DNA of 64,000 bases, taken from NCBI RefSeq assembly GCF_932526225.1, contig NC_064035.1, forward strand, positions 6,695,501 to 6,759,500. Direction: 5' to 3'. Each line of letters begins with the position of its first letter. Position 1 is the first letter of the stretch. The stretch comes from Nematostella vectensis (Eukaryota; Cnidaria; Anthozoa; Actiniaria; Edwardsiidae). A model generated the notes under the pieces. That model was not told where the DNA came from, made no database searches, and saw only the letters and a program-made list of their open reading frames with translations. Positions 1 through 13,595 of this stretch are shown piece by piece. Both the position numbers and the translations under genes were made by a program.

Positions 1-471
1 ATTATATTTTGGTGTTTTTAGAAACCCTGGATCCAACCATTCCAATGAAATAAATCTAAACCTTTAAAATAAATGTAATGGAAAATGAAAGGAAATCCTA
101 AAAAGAAGATATAAGTGAAAGTACTAAATGAAAATTTCTAATTTAAAAATCAAATCTGTTTACTAATTTATTTTTGGTGTAGAGGGGAAATAGCAAAGAG
201 CATCAATTGCATAAAAATAGTCAACATGGAGAAGGAAAGGAAGAAATATGACTCTTCTTTAAATGTTTGAAAAGAAAATATAATAACAATAATGTGATAA
301 TTATATTCAGTACTTTCCGAAAATATCCCCTTTCCCATTATCTTTAGGTTAATAAAGATACAGATTTATTATTTAAAAAGCAAAAGTTTGTTTTTAGTTT
401 TATATAATATAAGTATCTTGTTCTAAAAAAAACCCTATTGAGTGTGTACTGCTGAATCACATAGTAATGCC
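1..471. other. AT-rich non-coding stretch
   Basis: No coding exon, RNA gene or repeat could be supported here. The sequence is strongly AT-rich, with short A and T runs. Confidence 0.5.
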
Positions 472-673
472 CTAGTCATTTGAGCCCCCTCCCTTATGGT
501 CCTGGGGAAGTCAGGGGTTAATGTGGGGTTTTAGATTACTTTTTAACCAGAATATATCAAGAGGGGTGGTGGTATTGACTGTTTTTGACTCTTAACTTGG
601 AAACAGGCTTTTATTAAAGTCTAATCCCCCACCCTTTCCTGGGACCATGTGTGTGGGGGTATCAAATGACTAG
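472..673. mobile_element. MITE-like element with terminal inverted repeats (family A)
   Basis: The left end begins CTAGTCATTTGA and the right end finishes TCAAATGACTAG. About 45 bp on each side pair as imperfect inverted repeats, including a TGGTCC(C/T)GGG core and a run of C. The element is about 200 bp and has no coding capacity. A right half of the same family lies at 11,953-12,015. It is probably a non-autonomous DNA transposon; the superfamily is not assigned. Confidence 0.7.
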
Positions 674-1521
674 TGAATAAGAACTCCCTACTGTCTTTCA
701 GACATGTCTTTCAAGACATGGTTTTCAATTCTCATGTCATCCAGTCTTTAGCATTCATCTTGGCCCTCAGGTAGTCCCTGGTTCATAAAAGAGTAACATT
801 TCTTTCAAAACAATCTTTTCATCAAGACATTTATAATCTGACTAATTTCCACAAATATTTGAAAAAATAATAATAAACACATGAGATGTAAGATGCAGAC
901 AATAACAATACATATTGGCAACAGGGGTTGAATTTTGTTTTGTTTTTATCCTCGGTAAGGAAACTTTCTCTTGTAAGTTGAAAAAGTTGCTGTATCTTCT
1001 AAGGATATCTATCTTCTTAGGACTAAGAGCACATGATTTAAAGACAAGAACGGTCTTCTTTACCAGTATATGACAAATGCAACACGATATTGGTTAGCCT
1101 TTATGAAATATTTCAACAGAATCAAGAATAAAGATAGAACAAAGAATGTCAAAACAAAATGTGTTATGCTCATTCTCAAAGCAAACAAAAAGGACAACAA
1201 AAAGCCCAATAACTGTCATATCCTCAATAGACAAAAGAAATAGTCGTCTGAAACTCACCTTGAATTTTGTCGCTTTTTTGTGGTTTTGTTCGCTTTTTAA
1301 TGTGAACTATTACTTACTTAAATTTACTAGCAAAAACCAGACATATCCTTACATAAATCTTGGCGTGATTGAATGTTAGTAGATCTCCTCTAATTGACTT
1401 TATCCTTAAGTCACAAAATTTGAGGCAAAAAGAAATAATCAACGCATGACAAGAACTTTTCCCTTGCTCTGTGCTTGTATTTAGCCGCCATTACGGGGCC
1501 GAGTGAGGCCTGGGAGTTGCG

Positions 1522-1528
1522 CGGCTGA

Positions 1529-1565
<37 letters not shown>
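1522..1565. repeat. GGCT tetranucleotide microsatellite
   Basis: About eight tandem GGCT units follow two GACT units. Confidence 0.9.
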
Positions 1566-4500
1566 GAGTGACACCACAGGGTACCCGCGCGATGACCACA
1601 AAACCAAGTCGCATAGTTATACCATATTTCTATACCTATGGAGCTCCGCGCGCGGCCTACGGCCGCGCTGGCTCCGCTACAAGCGTAACGAGCTATTGTC
1701 TTCGTGCCGCCACAGGAACAAAGCCTTGTTATACAACAGCTGAACTATTCAATTTCATCATAACAGCCATTCAAATTTCACGCCCTATTTTCATGTTAAT
1801 TTTATACATAGATAGTATATAAGTGATGGTAGTAATATATTCTTAATAAATCTCCTAATGAGTGGGCAACCACGAAACAGGCTTGTAGAGATGAAACAGT
1901 AGTTATAATGCGTATATATATATATAATTGTAGACAATCACGCAAATCGTGTTTTTTGTTGCGTTTATTATCAGGACACACTGGACATTGTCTACGCATC
2001 TAGGAGAGGACATCCGTAGCGGGTGGTTAACCACGTGATAGTTTATCCCATCAGTTTTACTCGACATATCGCACGGTCTCGGGGAGGAGGGGGACTCCCA
2101 TAAAAACAGACGGGGGTATTTGTCAGCAATATCAATTTCAACCCTTAGGGATAGCACTTTAGGCGTGGACAACAGCAATTCTTATCCCTAAAAGATAGCA
2201 CATTGATTGCACATCCATATTTGTGGCGACTTTTGTTACTGGATAGATGATCCATCAGTGTGAAACCCCTTAAATGATAGCAGAATAGGAAGAACCGTTG
2301 AACACACCCCAGCAGAATTTTATATCCTCAAGGAAGGACGATCACCCCTGTCTACCTCTATGTAGAGTCCCCCCACCCCCCCGGCCGCTCAGTGCTTGCC
2401 AAACAAATGCTACTTTTTGCTTGCACTTTTAATCACCTTTTGATAATCTCATCTCCTTAAGATATGACTTTGAAATTGTCGGCTGATACAGAGCGCTGAT
2501 AGAGGCGATAGTTCCTGTGAATGGAGAAATTGGCGGTAAAACGATATAGCATTGCCTGTATCGCAGGCTGTACTCTGGATGCCAGCCGCTCTCGCATGGC
2601 CGAATACCAAATACGCGGCGAACAAATGCCGAGTGGCGGACGAACGCGCTTGGATTTTAACCTGACAAAGACAAGTATTGAATCACAGCAAAAAAAAAAA
2701 ATAAAAAAAATAAAAAATAAATCAAATGCGAGAAAGCTTGATTTTTTCTGGTAATTGGCAACCTCTTATTTTATTTTTATTTCAAATGGTCTTTCTTAGA
2801 CAAAATATGTGAAAACAACCATTAACCAAGGCCCCACGCATAGAGTAAACATCAAATTAACAGAATTACAACTAAACTAGACAGTACTCGCATGGCGACA
2901 GACGCAATAAATAAGTAAACGAGCTTTGATGATAGCGACAGGAGTGTTATAGTGTTTAGAATGGGCAAAGGGGGAGAATATGGATGTGTGTGTGTGTGCG
3001 TGGTCTCAAGAGAACCCCTAATACAGAATAGCCACTCCATCTCCCCAGAAGTAATCAAGAGATAGTCACTAGTGACATCCTACTGCTCATAAAAATGCAC
3101 CAATATCGACACTCAAAGACATAAAAAAATGTTGGCTGTGTTATCAATATTGTTACCTTACGTCTGGTAATTACTTTTAGTTTAATTCGCGGTAGGGGTG
3201 CTCTTTTGAGGTGATTAAGTTTCTAGTCTCGTGTTCCGTGCAGGTGTAGTCGTCATTACACGTGCATTGCATACACGGCTTGCTTGTAGTAGTAACGTAG
3301 TGGTAAATCCGTTTTTTAAAGGAATGTTGTGAAATCCAGGTATAATTTTGCATTATCTCATCCTTTTTCTTTTCCTTTCAAGGGGCCAATCACCCTTCCC
3401 AGAATTCCTTCCTTTGTTCTGATTAATAGAAAGTCCTACGTAATAAACATTTGGATACAATATTGCACAATAATTTCTTCTATGGATGAAAGTAAATCGT
3501 AAATGATTATGGCTACGCCGACGCATTGCATCATGGGAAATATCAGCCATCTTTAATAACCTTCAGATTAAAATATATTATGCTCTTGCTTGCCATTCTG
3601 ATGTTTTGAACGGGTCTCTGGTTCTGCTCTGTTCTCGCCGGTATAAAAAAAACGTAATTACCTTCTCAAGATTGTCTGCATCTATTTGGACATTGGAGGA
3701 TAACCCAAGTCTCCATCCTAAGAGACAATTTGAATTTTTTAAATGATAACAATTACGTGAAGTTAGAAAATGTTCTTACTCGCGCTTTCAAGTAAGCTAT
3801 TGAGTAGAGCCCAAAAATACAACGGATCTTTCATCTGGTGACGTCACTTCTTGTTACATTATATGAAATTTTCTCGTTACATTTTGGCGTTTCGGCCAAA
3901 AACAGACTTACAGAACTCCATTAATAAATTCCTTGTAATAACGACATGAGATGCAAAATTGGCGCCGTAATGCCTGTATGGTAGTGTCAAAATACAAACG
4001 TTGTCATTGCAGACGGCAAACGTTTCGATTGGCAAATGGAAGTTCTACGAGCCAAGTGTACCTTGGGTCTAATTTTATTTCTTCCGAATGTAGGATAATA
4101 TAAATCAATCATACGATAATCCATTAAAGTCCATCAATGTCTCGCTCTGGCATCAGTGAAGTTCTTCTACAGAACCTTTATGTTTGTGAACTATTACTAA
4201 CCATCAACACCTTTCTCTCTTGGAACTGCTATTCCCCAGTTGCCATTCGCCTTGGCACTGACGTTTTTTTTATCTACTTACATGGGACGTCGATCCCCTT
4301 TAAACCTTCCAAAAATATCAAGGTTCACATGCTTTTACCGTAGTCGCACCGTACTGGTCAGCCAATATTATCAGAAGCCACGGCGCGATTGGCACCCAGG
4401 TTAACACTAGATTGAGATGCGTTCCCCTGGAAGACTAGGGTTTGGACAAGCTTATTCTAGTCTTACCTTGAGTCTTTTGGGCCTTCGTTTGTCAGCTGGA

Positions 4501-5816
4501 GAGTAGCACGTGTACCGTAGCAGTTGGCTCACGAAATGCCGGGCGGCGGTATGTATTCCACGTATGCCGGGTGTTAAACTGACGTCACGATAATAAAGTG
4601 ACTATTGAAAAAGCTCGCTCATTTCATGTTTGGATCGTTCATAAATATTGCTAACGATCAATGGTAATTATCCCTTTCATTTAGACGATGCGAACTTAGA
4701 AAGCGGGTAATTGAAAAATAGACGTACAAACATCACTTCACCCAACAATAAGGCCAAGTAAAAAAAGAACACGTTTATCGTCCCCGCCCGCATTCTTTTT
4801 CGGGGCCGCATCGATATATTTTTTATTTAGTTATTTTTACTGCTTTTTTGATTGTGCTGTTTTGATGTTCCTAAGAAGTTCAAATTTTGTTCGTTAGCGG
4901 TGCCTGGGCACTGAAATAAAGGCAGACGTTCCCGTTTCAAAGCTCCTCTTACGATGTTTTTCACACTTAACATTGCGGAAATTTCCTTTGTGAACAGTAC
5001 AAAAATTTAAAAACCCAAGAAGAAAAAATAAATAATAAATAAAAAGGGCTGCATGCTCCTTTTGTGATCTTATCAGGACGATAAACATGTTTGTATTTTT
5101 ACTTGGCCTAATAAAAAAAAACTTAAGTGCCCAAAAAATTAGTTTATCTTTGAAAAAAAAATCAGAATTCTTTAATGTCAAATTATTTTTACAACTTTTT
5201 GTTATCATTTTAGCATTTTGGCTACTCGATGCACAGGGCTTTTATACGTAAACGGTGCAAATTTTTATTTTCTCCGTCGTTTTAGACACGTTGGAAATCA
5301 GTAGGTAGGGCTTATACAGGACGCACTGGTGCCAAGGTGTGCGTCCGGGTTAGATAAGAAATGAAACTGATCAAGTTCATGCTAAAATTTTGCATTTTTC
5401 TTTGATGATTTTCTTAGCGCGTTTACGGAAATTGGTGGTAAGGAAACGCAAGGGGAGAAGGAACGGTTACTTTTCTGCCTTTTCCACCTCCACGTTTTTC
5501 GCTGACGTTCCTGTAATTTTCCCACGCGCGCAGCTCTTACGTATCTGCTCACTTAATCGTCTCCTATTCCTTCGCTAGTCAAAAGCCGACTTTAGAGATT
5601 TACGTCGTTGAAGCAATGTATCGTTTAACTTACGCACGAGCCCTCAAGCGTCACTACATTTACCGTGTTTTATTTACAAGATACAATAATTGGTTATTTT
5701 ACAATTCTAAAAAATAAAAAATAAACATGCTTTCGAGCCCCGAGAGGCTCGATCGTAAAGCATGGTCGGACACACTTTTGAAATATATAAAAACTGGATA
5801 TGGAATATCGGAATCG

Positions 5817-5822
5817 TTTATT
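5817..5822 (-). terminator. Candidate polyadenylation signal for DBF4
   Basis: TTTATT on the plus strand reads AATAAA on the minus strand, about 550 bases past the DBF4 stop codon. Assigned from the motif only. Confidence 0.35.
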
Positions 5823-5977
5823 TTCTTGTCCTTCATTACTTGTGAGACTATAATTCTCCAATTTAGTTCATACAATTTAATTGAGATTTTCTAGATGCTC
5901 TGATGTATTAAAATATATACATATTAAGGAAGGATGTGACTAGCTTAAGGCCTGGCGTAGGAACTATGAAAACGAGA

Positions 5978-6430
5978 ACTGTGGAACTGATAGTGAAAAC
6001 ATCCATGTTCATAAAACGCGAAAAATTCCTTATCGACAAACTCAAATTCCTCTCTATGTTAAAGGAAGGGACTGATAGTGAAAACATCAATGTCCTTTAA
6101 AGCATAGACTTCCGTACTGGGAAACGCAAATTTCTCTATATGTTACAGGAAGGGACTGGTAGTGAGAACATTAGTGTTTATCAAAGCAGACTTTCTCAAT
6201 CTTTCTTCATCAAGGGCGAAGAATTCCTCAGTGACAAACTCAAATTCCCATCTATGTCATAGGATGGGGCAGGAAGAGAGAGCATCATTGTTCATCAAAC
6301 GCGAAAGCATCTTCACCGGCAAACTCAAATTCCTATCTATGTCATAGGATGGGGCAGGAAGAGAGAGCATCATTGTTCATCAAACGCGAAAGCATCTTCA
6401 CCGGCAAACTCAAATTCATCGCCAGGGCGC
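5978..6430. repeat. Tandem 85-bp repeat covering the DBF4 stop codon and 3' UTR
   Basis: Five copies begin near 5,978, 6,063, 6,147, 6,261 and 6,346. The last two are almost identical with a period of 85 bp. The others are more diverged, and one carries about 29 extra bases. The 6,346 copy contains the final DBF4 codons and stop. The 6,261 copy repeats the same codons and stop inside the 3' UTR. Confidence 0.85.
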
Positions 6431-9400
6431 AGGCATGGACTGGTAGTTATTTTACGCCTCGTCGTACGCCGAGTCACTCCCCGAGACACTTTCTTGCCGC
6501 TTTGGGGAGTAGAGGACGTGAATTTACCAGAGTTGAAGATCCACTGAGGCCCGCGGATCCCAGAAGATATAGAGCTTGGAGAGGATACCAGTTTGCCGGC
6601 TACAGGCGAAGCCACAAACGCTTCATCATTTAACGGTTTTCTTTGATTCTTGTTAGTCGCGGCAGTTACACTGCGCGATCTTCTTGTCATCTGAGGTGAC
6701 GAGAACTCCGATATCGTTTGTAGGTTATCGGTACAAGACGAGCCCGACGCAAGTGAAGATGCTCTAGGGCGCTGTGGTCCGGAGTTACGCCTTGACTTCG
6801 ACTTAGCAGACGACCTCCCAGATTCCTCCACTGGATTAGGCCTTTTATTCCCTGAAGAATCTACCATCTTTGTTGTGGATCTCAAAGAACCACGTGCAAC
6901 GCGACCAAGTGAGTCTTTTGCTAGGACTTCAGAGGTGTCGAAGAGCTTTTGTCTCGTGCGCATCTTAACACGCTCTTCAATAGACATATGGGAACTTAAG
7001 GCTTCTAGAAGCTCAGGCGTGAAATTTTCTAGGAATGAGCTATCAAATGAGGATTCTTCGTGCCCTTTAGGTACAGCTGCGGACTGAGGCAGACACATAG
7101 ATGATTTCTGATTCTTGGAAGTACTTGCTTGTTCCTTTTTTCCGGGCGCTACTTTCAAAAGCAAATCTTTATTTCGGTTCTGCTTATCTTTATGTTTCGA
7201 TGCAGTTGAAAAATCTTGTGCTGACTGCTGCGAATGAGTCTTCTGTTCCTTAGTCTTAGTAGACGCTTTACCCCGTGACACGGACTGTTTTCTTGAGCTA
7301 GCCACCCTGCTTCCTGATGCACGTTTATCTTTAGCGTGTGCACGGCTCCTCTTGGAAGGCATGTCATCGTCTGTAGATTCCGACTTCCGCTTTGTTGAGC
7401 GACGGGTAACGAGACCGTCTTCATTGCTTGCTGTTGTGTCCCCCGAAGGCAGCTTACTGCGTTCAGAGCATCTACTGGGTTCCGTTGTTTTACGCCCTTG
7501 CTTCGCAGATGATCTCTGTTTTCTCTCATCCCGCTTACGCTCCGAGGCACAGAAGGCAATGTGACCATCTTCACTGCTTGATGTGTCTTCTACAGGCTGC
7601 TTGCTACCTCTGAGGCGAATGCTAGTCTCCGTTGTCGCCCGCCCTCGTCTCAAGAATAGTCCTTGTTTACTCTCATTCGATTCTGATTTGCGCTTCGAGG
7701 AGCGGCGTGTAATGCAACCTTCTTCACTGTTCGGATCCTCTACAGGTTTCTTGCAACGCCTGGAGGGCATGCTAGGCTCACGCCTTAAAGGTTGTTGTTC
7801 GCTCTCATCTTTTGTTTCGGCAACTCGATAAGAATTCCTCGTGTAATTCCTAGTTGGTTTGCCATTCTCATTGCTGAGAGATAACGAGCGTGTCGCGCCC
7901 CCTGCTGTCGGCTCGTTGAAGTCGGACTGTTTATCGGACTCATCGCTGCTAATGGTGCGTCTTCGTTTGACGGGAGACCGGGATTCCGCATCACTTAGAT
8001 CTTGAGATTTTCTCTTTAGATGAAAATGGGTAAAATGAAAAGGCGAGGATATTTCTGGCTCGTCATACTCTCCGCTAGTGCTATCAGCAATTATACTTGA
8101 GACATCACTATCGTCATCACTGGTGAAAACATCATCCTTCAGCCCATCCAGATACTCTGCTTTAGACAGCGGTATATGGTCAGGGTCTGTACGAGGGAAT
8201 TCGATGTCATTTCCACATGCCGGTTCAACGATAGTGTCCTCCAGTTCTTGCACGATATGACACACAGTGCGTGAAAGGTCGTTTTCTGACGACAGTAACT
8301 GGTCGAAATGTGGTACATGGAAGCCTTCGAAAGAGTTCTCATCATCTGACTCGAAAAGGGCTTCCATGTCATCATTCTTCTGTGTTAAGTCGTTGGCGTC
8401 AGTGTCACTTTCCTGGTTATGATGTTGGGTTTTCTTTGGTGGATTTCGGACTGATTGCTCATGGTTTGGATGTTTAGTGTTTTCTTTTCTTTTCTGGTTT
8501 TGGAGTTCAGGACTGTTCCCCACCTGTACTGCGACAGAGGATTCAGAGCTTGTGCTGGTTGTATCACCACCCGAACTATTACTTAAGAAAGTATTAGATG
8601 GCCCACTCTTAGGACTGCTTAATTCATTTGCCGGGTTTTTCCGTTCGCTGTGTAATATGGGGGCTTGAGGGACTTCGCTCCTTACTTTACTCTTTCTGTC
8701 ACGTAGACTCGGCCGATTTAATGTAATTTGATTCTCTGCTTCTCTCTCGGTGGTTTTACCTGGCGACGTGATTAAAACGATGTCATTATCAGCTCTATTG
8801 GGAAGCGTTTTTGTTGCCACTGCTTTTTTACAAACACTCTTTTTGTCCCGCAGACTTAGCCGATGTGTATCATTTTCATCTTCTGTTCCTATTTCGGTGT
8901 TTTTACTTGGTGAAAGGGACTCAGTGGTTGAATCTGTGTTATCATCTACTCTATCGTGTGTAGGTTTTGTAGGCTTTATCACATCAGATGGTAGTTCGAT
9001 GCTCTCCGTCTCTTCAGAGCTTTCTTTCTCATTCTTTCTCCTATCGCTGACCGATGGTGCTTGCTTGTCGCGATGTTTACACCCCTCTTTGTTTTCCTTA
9101 TCACTATCATTACTCTGATTGGGTAAGGCTAGTCTCGCATCTTCTGGACCAGGTACACGGTTCGTATTTGCTTTGCTTGCTGCTCGAGTTCCGGCAATCT
9201 GTCGAGAGCTTATACTTACAGTATTTTTGGGAGACTCGGTGGCCATTCTCAATTTGGCTTTTCTACAGAGTTTTAAGGGAACACCATCAGGTGAGGACAG
9301 TGATCTTGAGCGAGTGACTGGTTTACTTCTTGGACTTGCACTTTCAGTGGGCGTGCTATCATCTAAAATAGCCTGCCTATTTTCCTCTTTGGAGGTTTTC

Positions 9401-12400
9401 TTAACATGATTTGCATCATAACCTTTCTTTAAATCCCAAGTAGAGTCACCAGGGTTCGATTCCCTTGGTTTGCTGTCAATCTGCCTACACGCGCTTTCCT
9501 TTGAGACGTCATTGTTGTGTTTGCTTGGGGTCACACATTCCTCCTTGCCACAATCTGCTTGGCTTGAGCTGTCTTCCCTGGCCAGCGATTTCACGGGTGT
9601 TTGATACATGTAGTCCATGTCTCTGCATCTAAAACGACGAAGACAAGTAAATATTAGACACTTCTTGTATTTAATAGAGCACAGTTTAAGCTAACATAAC
9701 AATTGTCAAACCCCTTTAAAAGTTAAAGGGAAAAAGTAGAGAATGTGCAAACTAATTGAATGTGATTTGGATTGGTCAAATTTGCCTGGCAATGTCTTGC
9801 CATTTAAGTAACTATGAACTGTATATTTTGTATACCTACAGTAATCTAATGCAATAGGCTAAGGTGGAAGTATCTAAAGGGAAACGGAAATCAACCCTAG
9901 TTAGCAGGAACTATTGAAGGTCCAAGATAACACGGTTTAAGTTATTAGCAGTTAAGACATTGAAATGCTGTTTTTCATTCAAAAAGACTTTATTAAAGCT
10001 TCTGTGAACACCCTGCTAACAGGAGGAACTGAATTCGGCATGTGAATATGAAAAAATATCACCAAACACTGGTCAAATAGATGTGAATAGACTGGTAAAG
10101 ACTTTAAAAATATTAAACTGGGTGTGACTCATATATAGCAAAGGTGCAAGATTATGAATGCTTGGATCATGACTGCTTTGGTATAATAATAAAGGTAAAA
10201 GAATAGCCTTCATCCCTACTGTACATACCTAGCATCAGTTGTGTTCTTCTGGTCCTGGTACTTGAACTTAATTTTGTCCAGGAACACTTGAAGGCTGGGT
10301 CCTTGCCTGATAAGACTATCCAGATCTGTGTAATTTGAGTCGTCCCTGGCAAATGCCTGGTGATGATCACCCCTTAAGTGCTAAAATACATTAAGACATA
10401 ATGATTACAAAATATCATCTTGCACTGGTGGATTTTTGAAAAAGGGCCAGAAGCCCTTAACACATTAAGATTTCCCCCTTTCCTAGATTGCATTAGTCAG
10501 GCTGTTTCCTTGTTTTTTTTCCCATACATTTCTAATTACAAATGTAAAAATGAAACTCATTTAAACTGTATGAGTGTATGTTTTGCTTATTTAATGGCAT
10601 TATTAGTGCAAAAGATGACATTAGTGTGAGAAGATAGGCACTAGCAATTACCACATCCAGGTCCTCATAGTGTAGACGGCAACACTCACAGTAACCTTTC
10701 TTTGGCTTCTTGACCTCTTGATGATCATTCTTTTTGGGCCTACTAATATCAAAATCCATCACTAAAAATTCAAGCCAACAGTGTTGAACTTCATCTACAC
10801 AATAAGAGGATTAAACAAATGATAAAACCAAAATACTTACTGCTTTGCTTTTTCCAAGTCCCTGATAGTCTTTGGTGAATCAAATGGACATGACCAAACA
10901 GGGGAGTCAAAGTTCAGAGTAGGCCATGACTTAAATTCCTGAAACAATGGCTTATACTGACAGCTTTTGTCAACCACTTTGATAAAGGGGGGCTTAAGTT
11001 TCCGTAAACGCACTTTCAACTTTGACATGTTGTATCCTACCATGGTTTTGGTTGCTTGCCTTGGTTCATATGGACCAAACTCGGCAAGTCTCTCCTGAAC
11101 CTTGTCAACATTTATAATGGTTACTCCCCAGGTCACAGCATTAGCCAGAATGTTGCAAGAACCTGTTGCTTTCTTCAAAGTAGCTTTCTTGGCAAGGGTT
11201 TTTCCACGCATGGACTCCTTAGGTGTGGGCTTTGGTGGCTCCATACAGTATGGAGAGTCAGGACTGTATGGCGAGAGACAGGTCCTGGTGGATGAGCTGA
11301 ATTTACAGAAAACCAATAATTAATAAACACTATAACCATCACAAATGTGTGTAGACAACAAGTTTTGAGCTATTAACTGTTCATCACTAGACTTTTCAAA
11401 ATCCCTCTGTTTTAAAGAACAACATTTTCAAGGGTTACCAGCCTAAAATTTTCAAGTCAATGGTATTTGCCATTAAAAAGTATTATTCTTTTAAAGCTGG
11501 AATCTTGGATTTAAAAGGACGTCTGTCGTTTGGCAAATAAAATCGAGATGGCTAAACATTGACCTTCTAGACATAACCTTGTTATATAGTTAAATATTAT
11601 TTCCCTCTACCTTTTACTTGGAGGAAATGGACTAGGAATCCCTGGACTTGGAGTAGAGTTGCTTCTTGGAGACAACCTACCATCTGCATCCTTGCGATTG
11701 GTTATCAGGAATGTGATGTCTTTACTGAGAAACTCTTCTACTTTCTGTTAAAATGACAAAAAAAAACCTATAACCGCTATTAGTGCCTTATTGAAAGGGT
11801 ATTTAGTTAGTAACACCTCCCAGGAAATTATTTCCATTATTCATTTATAAATTGAGACAAATATTGAATTCAAAATGCCACCAAAGTACTTTCCATTGAC
11901 TTCTAATTTTCCTACAAATCTTGTCACAAGTTGGGACTTAGGAACAACCATTGGGTTAAAGTCTAATCACCTACCCTTCCCCGGGACCATGGGGTTGGGG
12001 GTTTCAAATCACTAGTACGTTACAAGAGGGAAGCATACTTGTTCACTTACCCCTCCTAACTCCTGAAGTCTACTAGTCAGACTAGATATATTCTTGTATC
12101 CATTCAAATCCAGATAAAAACTCTTTCCTTTAAGTGGCTTTTTACTCTGAAACTCTAATCTCCTTTTTCCTTTAGGACTTGTTTCTGCAATTAAAGTGTA
12201 ATCAATAATTTATCATATTTCAAAATGAAGATCTTATTTCAATATATTTTTTAAGACTTTTTCATTGATATGATCAATGTGGCTGTGAATATGATGCATG
12301 AGTCAACGAAAACCCCGACCCCCCCACCACCCCTGGGGACACAGTCCAATAGAGAATCTTTACCAAATGCCCCACCCTGGGGACAGGGTTTCAGTAGCTG

Positions 12401-13595
12401 GCACATCTTGGTTAACCTGAAAATAAGAATACAATGTGGTTTAGTGTATTTTTATTTACTACTGTACTATTTTAATCCTACCAAAACCCCCTCTATTCTA
12501 TCAGTGTTAACAAGTTGCAATAATCAAGTACACTGACCTTTACAGACCCTGCAAATGGGCATTTTTGAACATTTCAAGTAGTTTTGTCATGTTTTTTATC
12601 GTGGAGAAACCACCGAGAATGACACCAAAATCGGTCACAAAAACGAAAAATATTTATCGCAGATTGTAAATCAAGACTGTTTTGAAGTTATTTAATGCTT
12701 CTCAAGCAAGGATGGCTTATATTTTACTCTGATAATTTGAATAACAAAAGCTACTCACCTTTGACTTGTTGTTCAACCATGAAGAACGCACATGAGGGAC
12801 GAGATTTCATTCGGGTTGCCGCTGACCTTCACTCACAGTCTCAGGCCATATCCCCACCTATGCCCAACCCCACGGGAAAGTTAAATTGCAAAACGCTTCC
12901 AATGCCCCACCCCCTCGGGAATAATTTCACAACAAATCCCCTACTAATCCCCACCTCGTCCCGGGGTGGGGGGGGTCGGGGTTTTCGTTGACTAATGCAT
13001 TAGCCTAATGCACATCAGATCCCCAAGTCCAGATGCCCAAAAAAATATATATCCATATAATTTTTATAGATTGTCTCAGTGATTTGATCCACAAGGCTTA
13101 GGATATTGGGAAAATACATATTAGATCCCAAAGGCCAGGGGCCAAAAATTTAACCTACTAAAACTCTAACAGTGCGGTTCAAACCCAAAACACCATTGAC
13201 ACCCCTAAAGATAATTAGATTTGAAGAGTTTGGGGTTTTATCTTCAGTTTTGATGCAGGGAAATCAAAATCCAAAGCTGATTGCGTAAATAAGAGTCGCT
13301 CAACTAAAATAAGTTCATAAAAAAACAATGACAAAGTTTAAAACAAGCTTAATCAAGTGAACGCCGAACTTGACGAGTGAGCGAGACGCTACATCATAAA
13401 CTAACAGTAAGTACACATTGCCTTTTTAAAAACAGCCGATTGACTAGTCAACTTATTTTACAGAGAAAATAAGCCAAAGTACTCACTAAATTTCTTGGAC
13501 AGCTCGTTTAAAGACGGTGTTTTCGTTCGATGCCGTCGAGGGCTTCGCCGGCTTCCATTGTTGCTCAGATTCACCGAGTAGCGACGAGTAGACAT
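6370..13595 (-). CDS. DBF4: DBF4 homologue, regulatory subunit of the Cdc7 kinase (7 exons, about 1,444 aa)
   Basis: DBF4 activates Cdc7, which phosphorylates MCM proteins at replication origins. Exons in coding order are 13595-13487, 12184-12051, 11744-11611, 11296-10841, 10742-10652, 10380-10229 and 9628-6370; all phases match and total 4,335 nt. All three family motifs are present. Motif N (BRCT-like) is at about residues 50-100 (LKGKSFYLDLNG, then EEFLSKDITFLITNR). Motif M is at about 227-247 (PPFIKV...YKPLF). The motif C zinc finger has C296, C299, H309 and H315 with the family CX2CX9HX5H spacing. The last exon adds about 1,085 residues of Ser/Lys/Arg/Glu-rich, apparently disordered sequence, making the protein about twice the length of vertebrate DBF4. 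Near residues 995-1110 a degenerate block resembling TRRSxKRKSES recurs. Exon structure is inferred from splice motifs and homology, not from transcripts. Confidence 0.92.
11953..12015. mobile_element. Half copy of MITE family A in DBF4 intron 2
   Basis: This matches the right end of the 472-673 element, from TTAAAGTCTAATC through GGGACCATG to TCAAATCACTAG. The left half is missing. Confidence 0.6.
12292..13003. mobile_element. TIR element of about 710 bp in DBF4 intron 1
   Basis: The left end, starting near 12,292, reads GTCAACGAAAACCCCGACCC; the right end, finishing near 13,003, holds its reverse complement. Outside this, ATGCAT and (A/G)AGTCA also pair. The interior has no transposase-like frame. 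It contains GGGAC/CCCAC-rich subterminal sequence like the element at 14,311-14,912, so the two may be related. Confidence 0.7.

Larger units (their letters stand above)
674..5900. other. Intergenic region without a supported gene
   Basis: About 5.2 kb with only short chance open frames and no recognisable exon pair. It holds a GGCT microsatellite (1,522-1,565), a short TA run near 1,915, an A-rich stretch near 2,690 and a GT run near 2,985. Palindromic TGACGTCA (CRE-type) sites lie near 3,839 and 4,580, but no gene start can be tied to them. The left end of the 3' UTR of the minus-strand gene at 6,370 probably reaches about 5,800. Confidence 0.5.

Noticed and set aside
12758-12840. Alternative DBF4 exon ending in a good donor (AAAG|GTGAGT)
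   Set aside because: It lies inside the 12,292-13,003 TIR element. Exon 1 joins exon 2 perfectly in phase without it.
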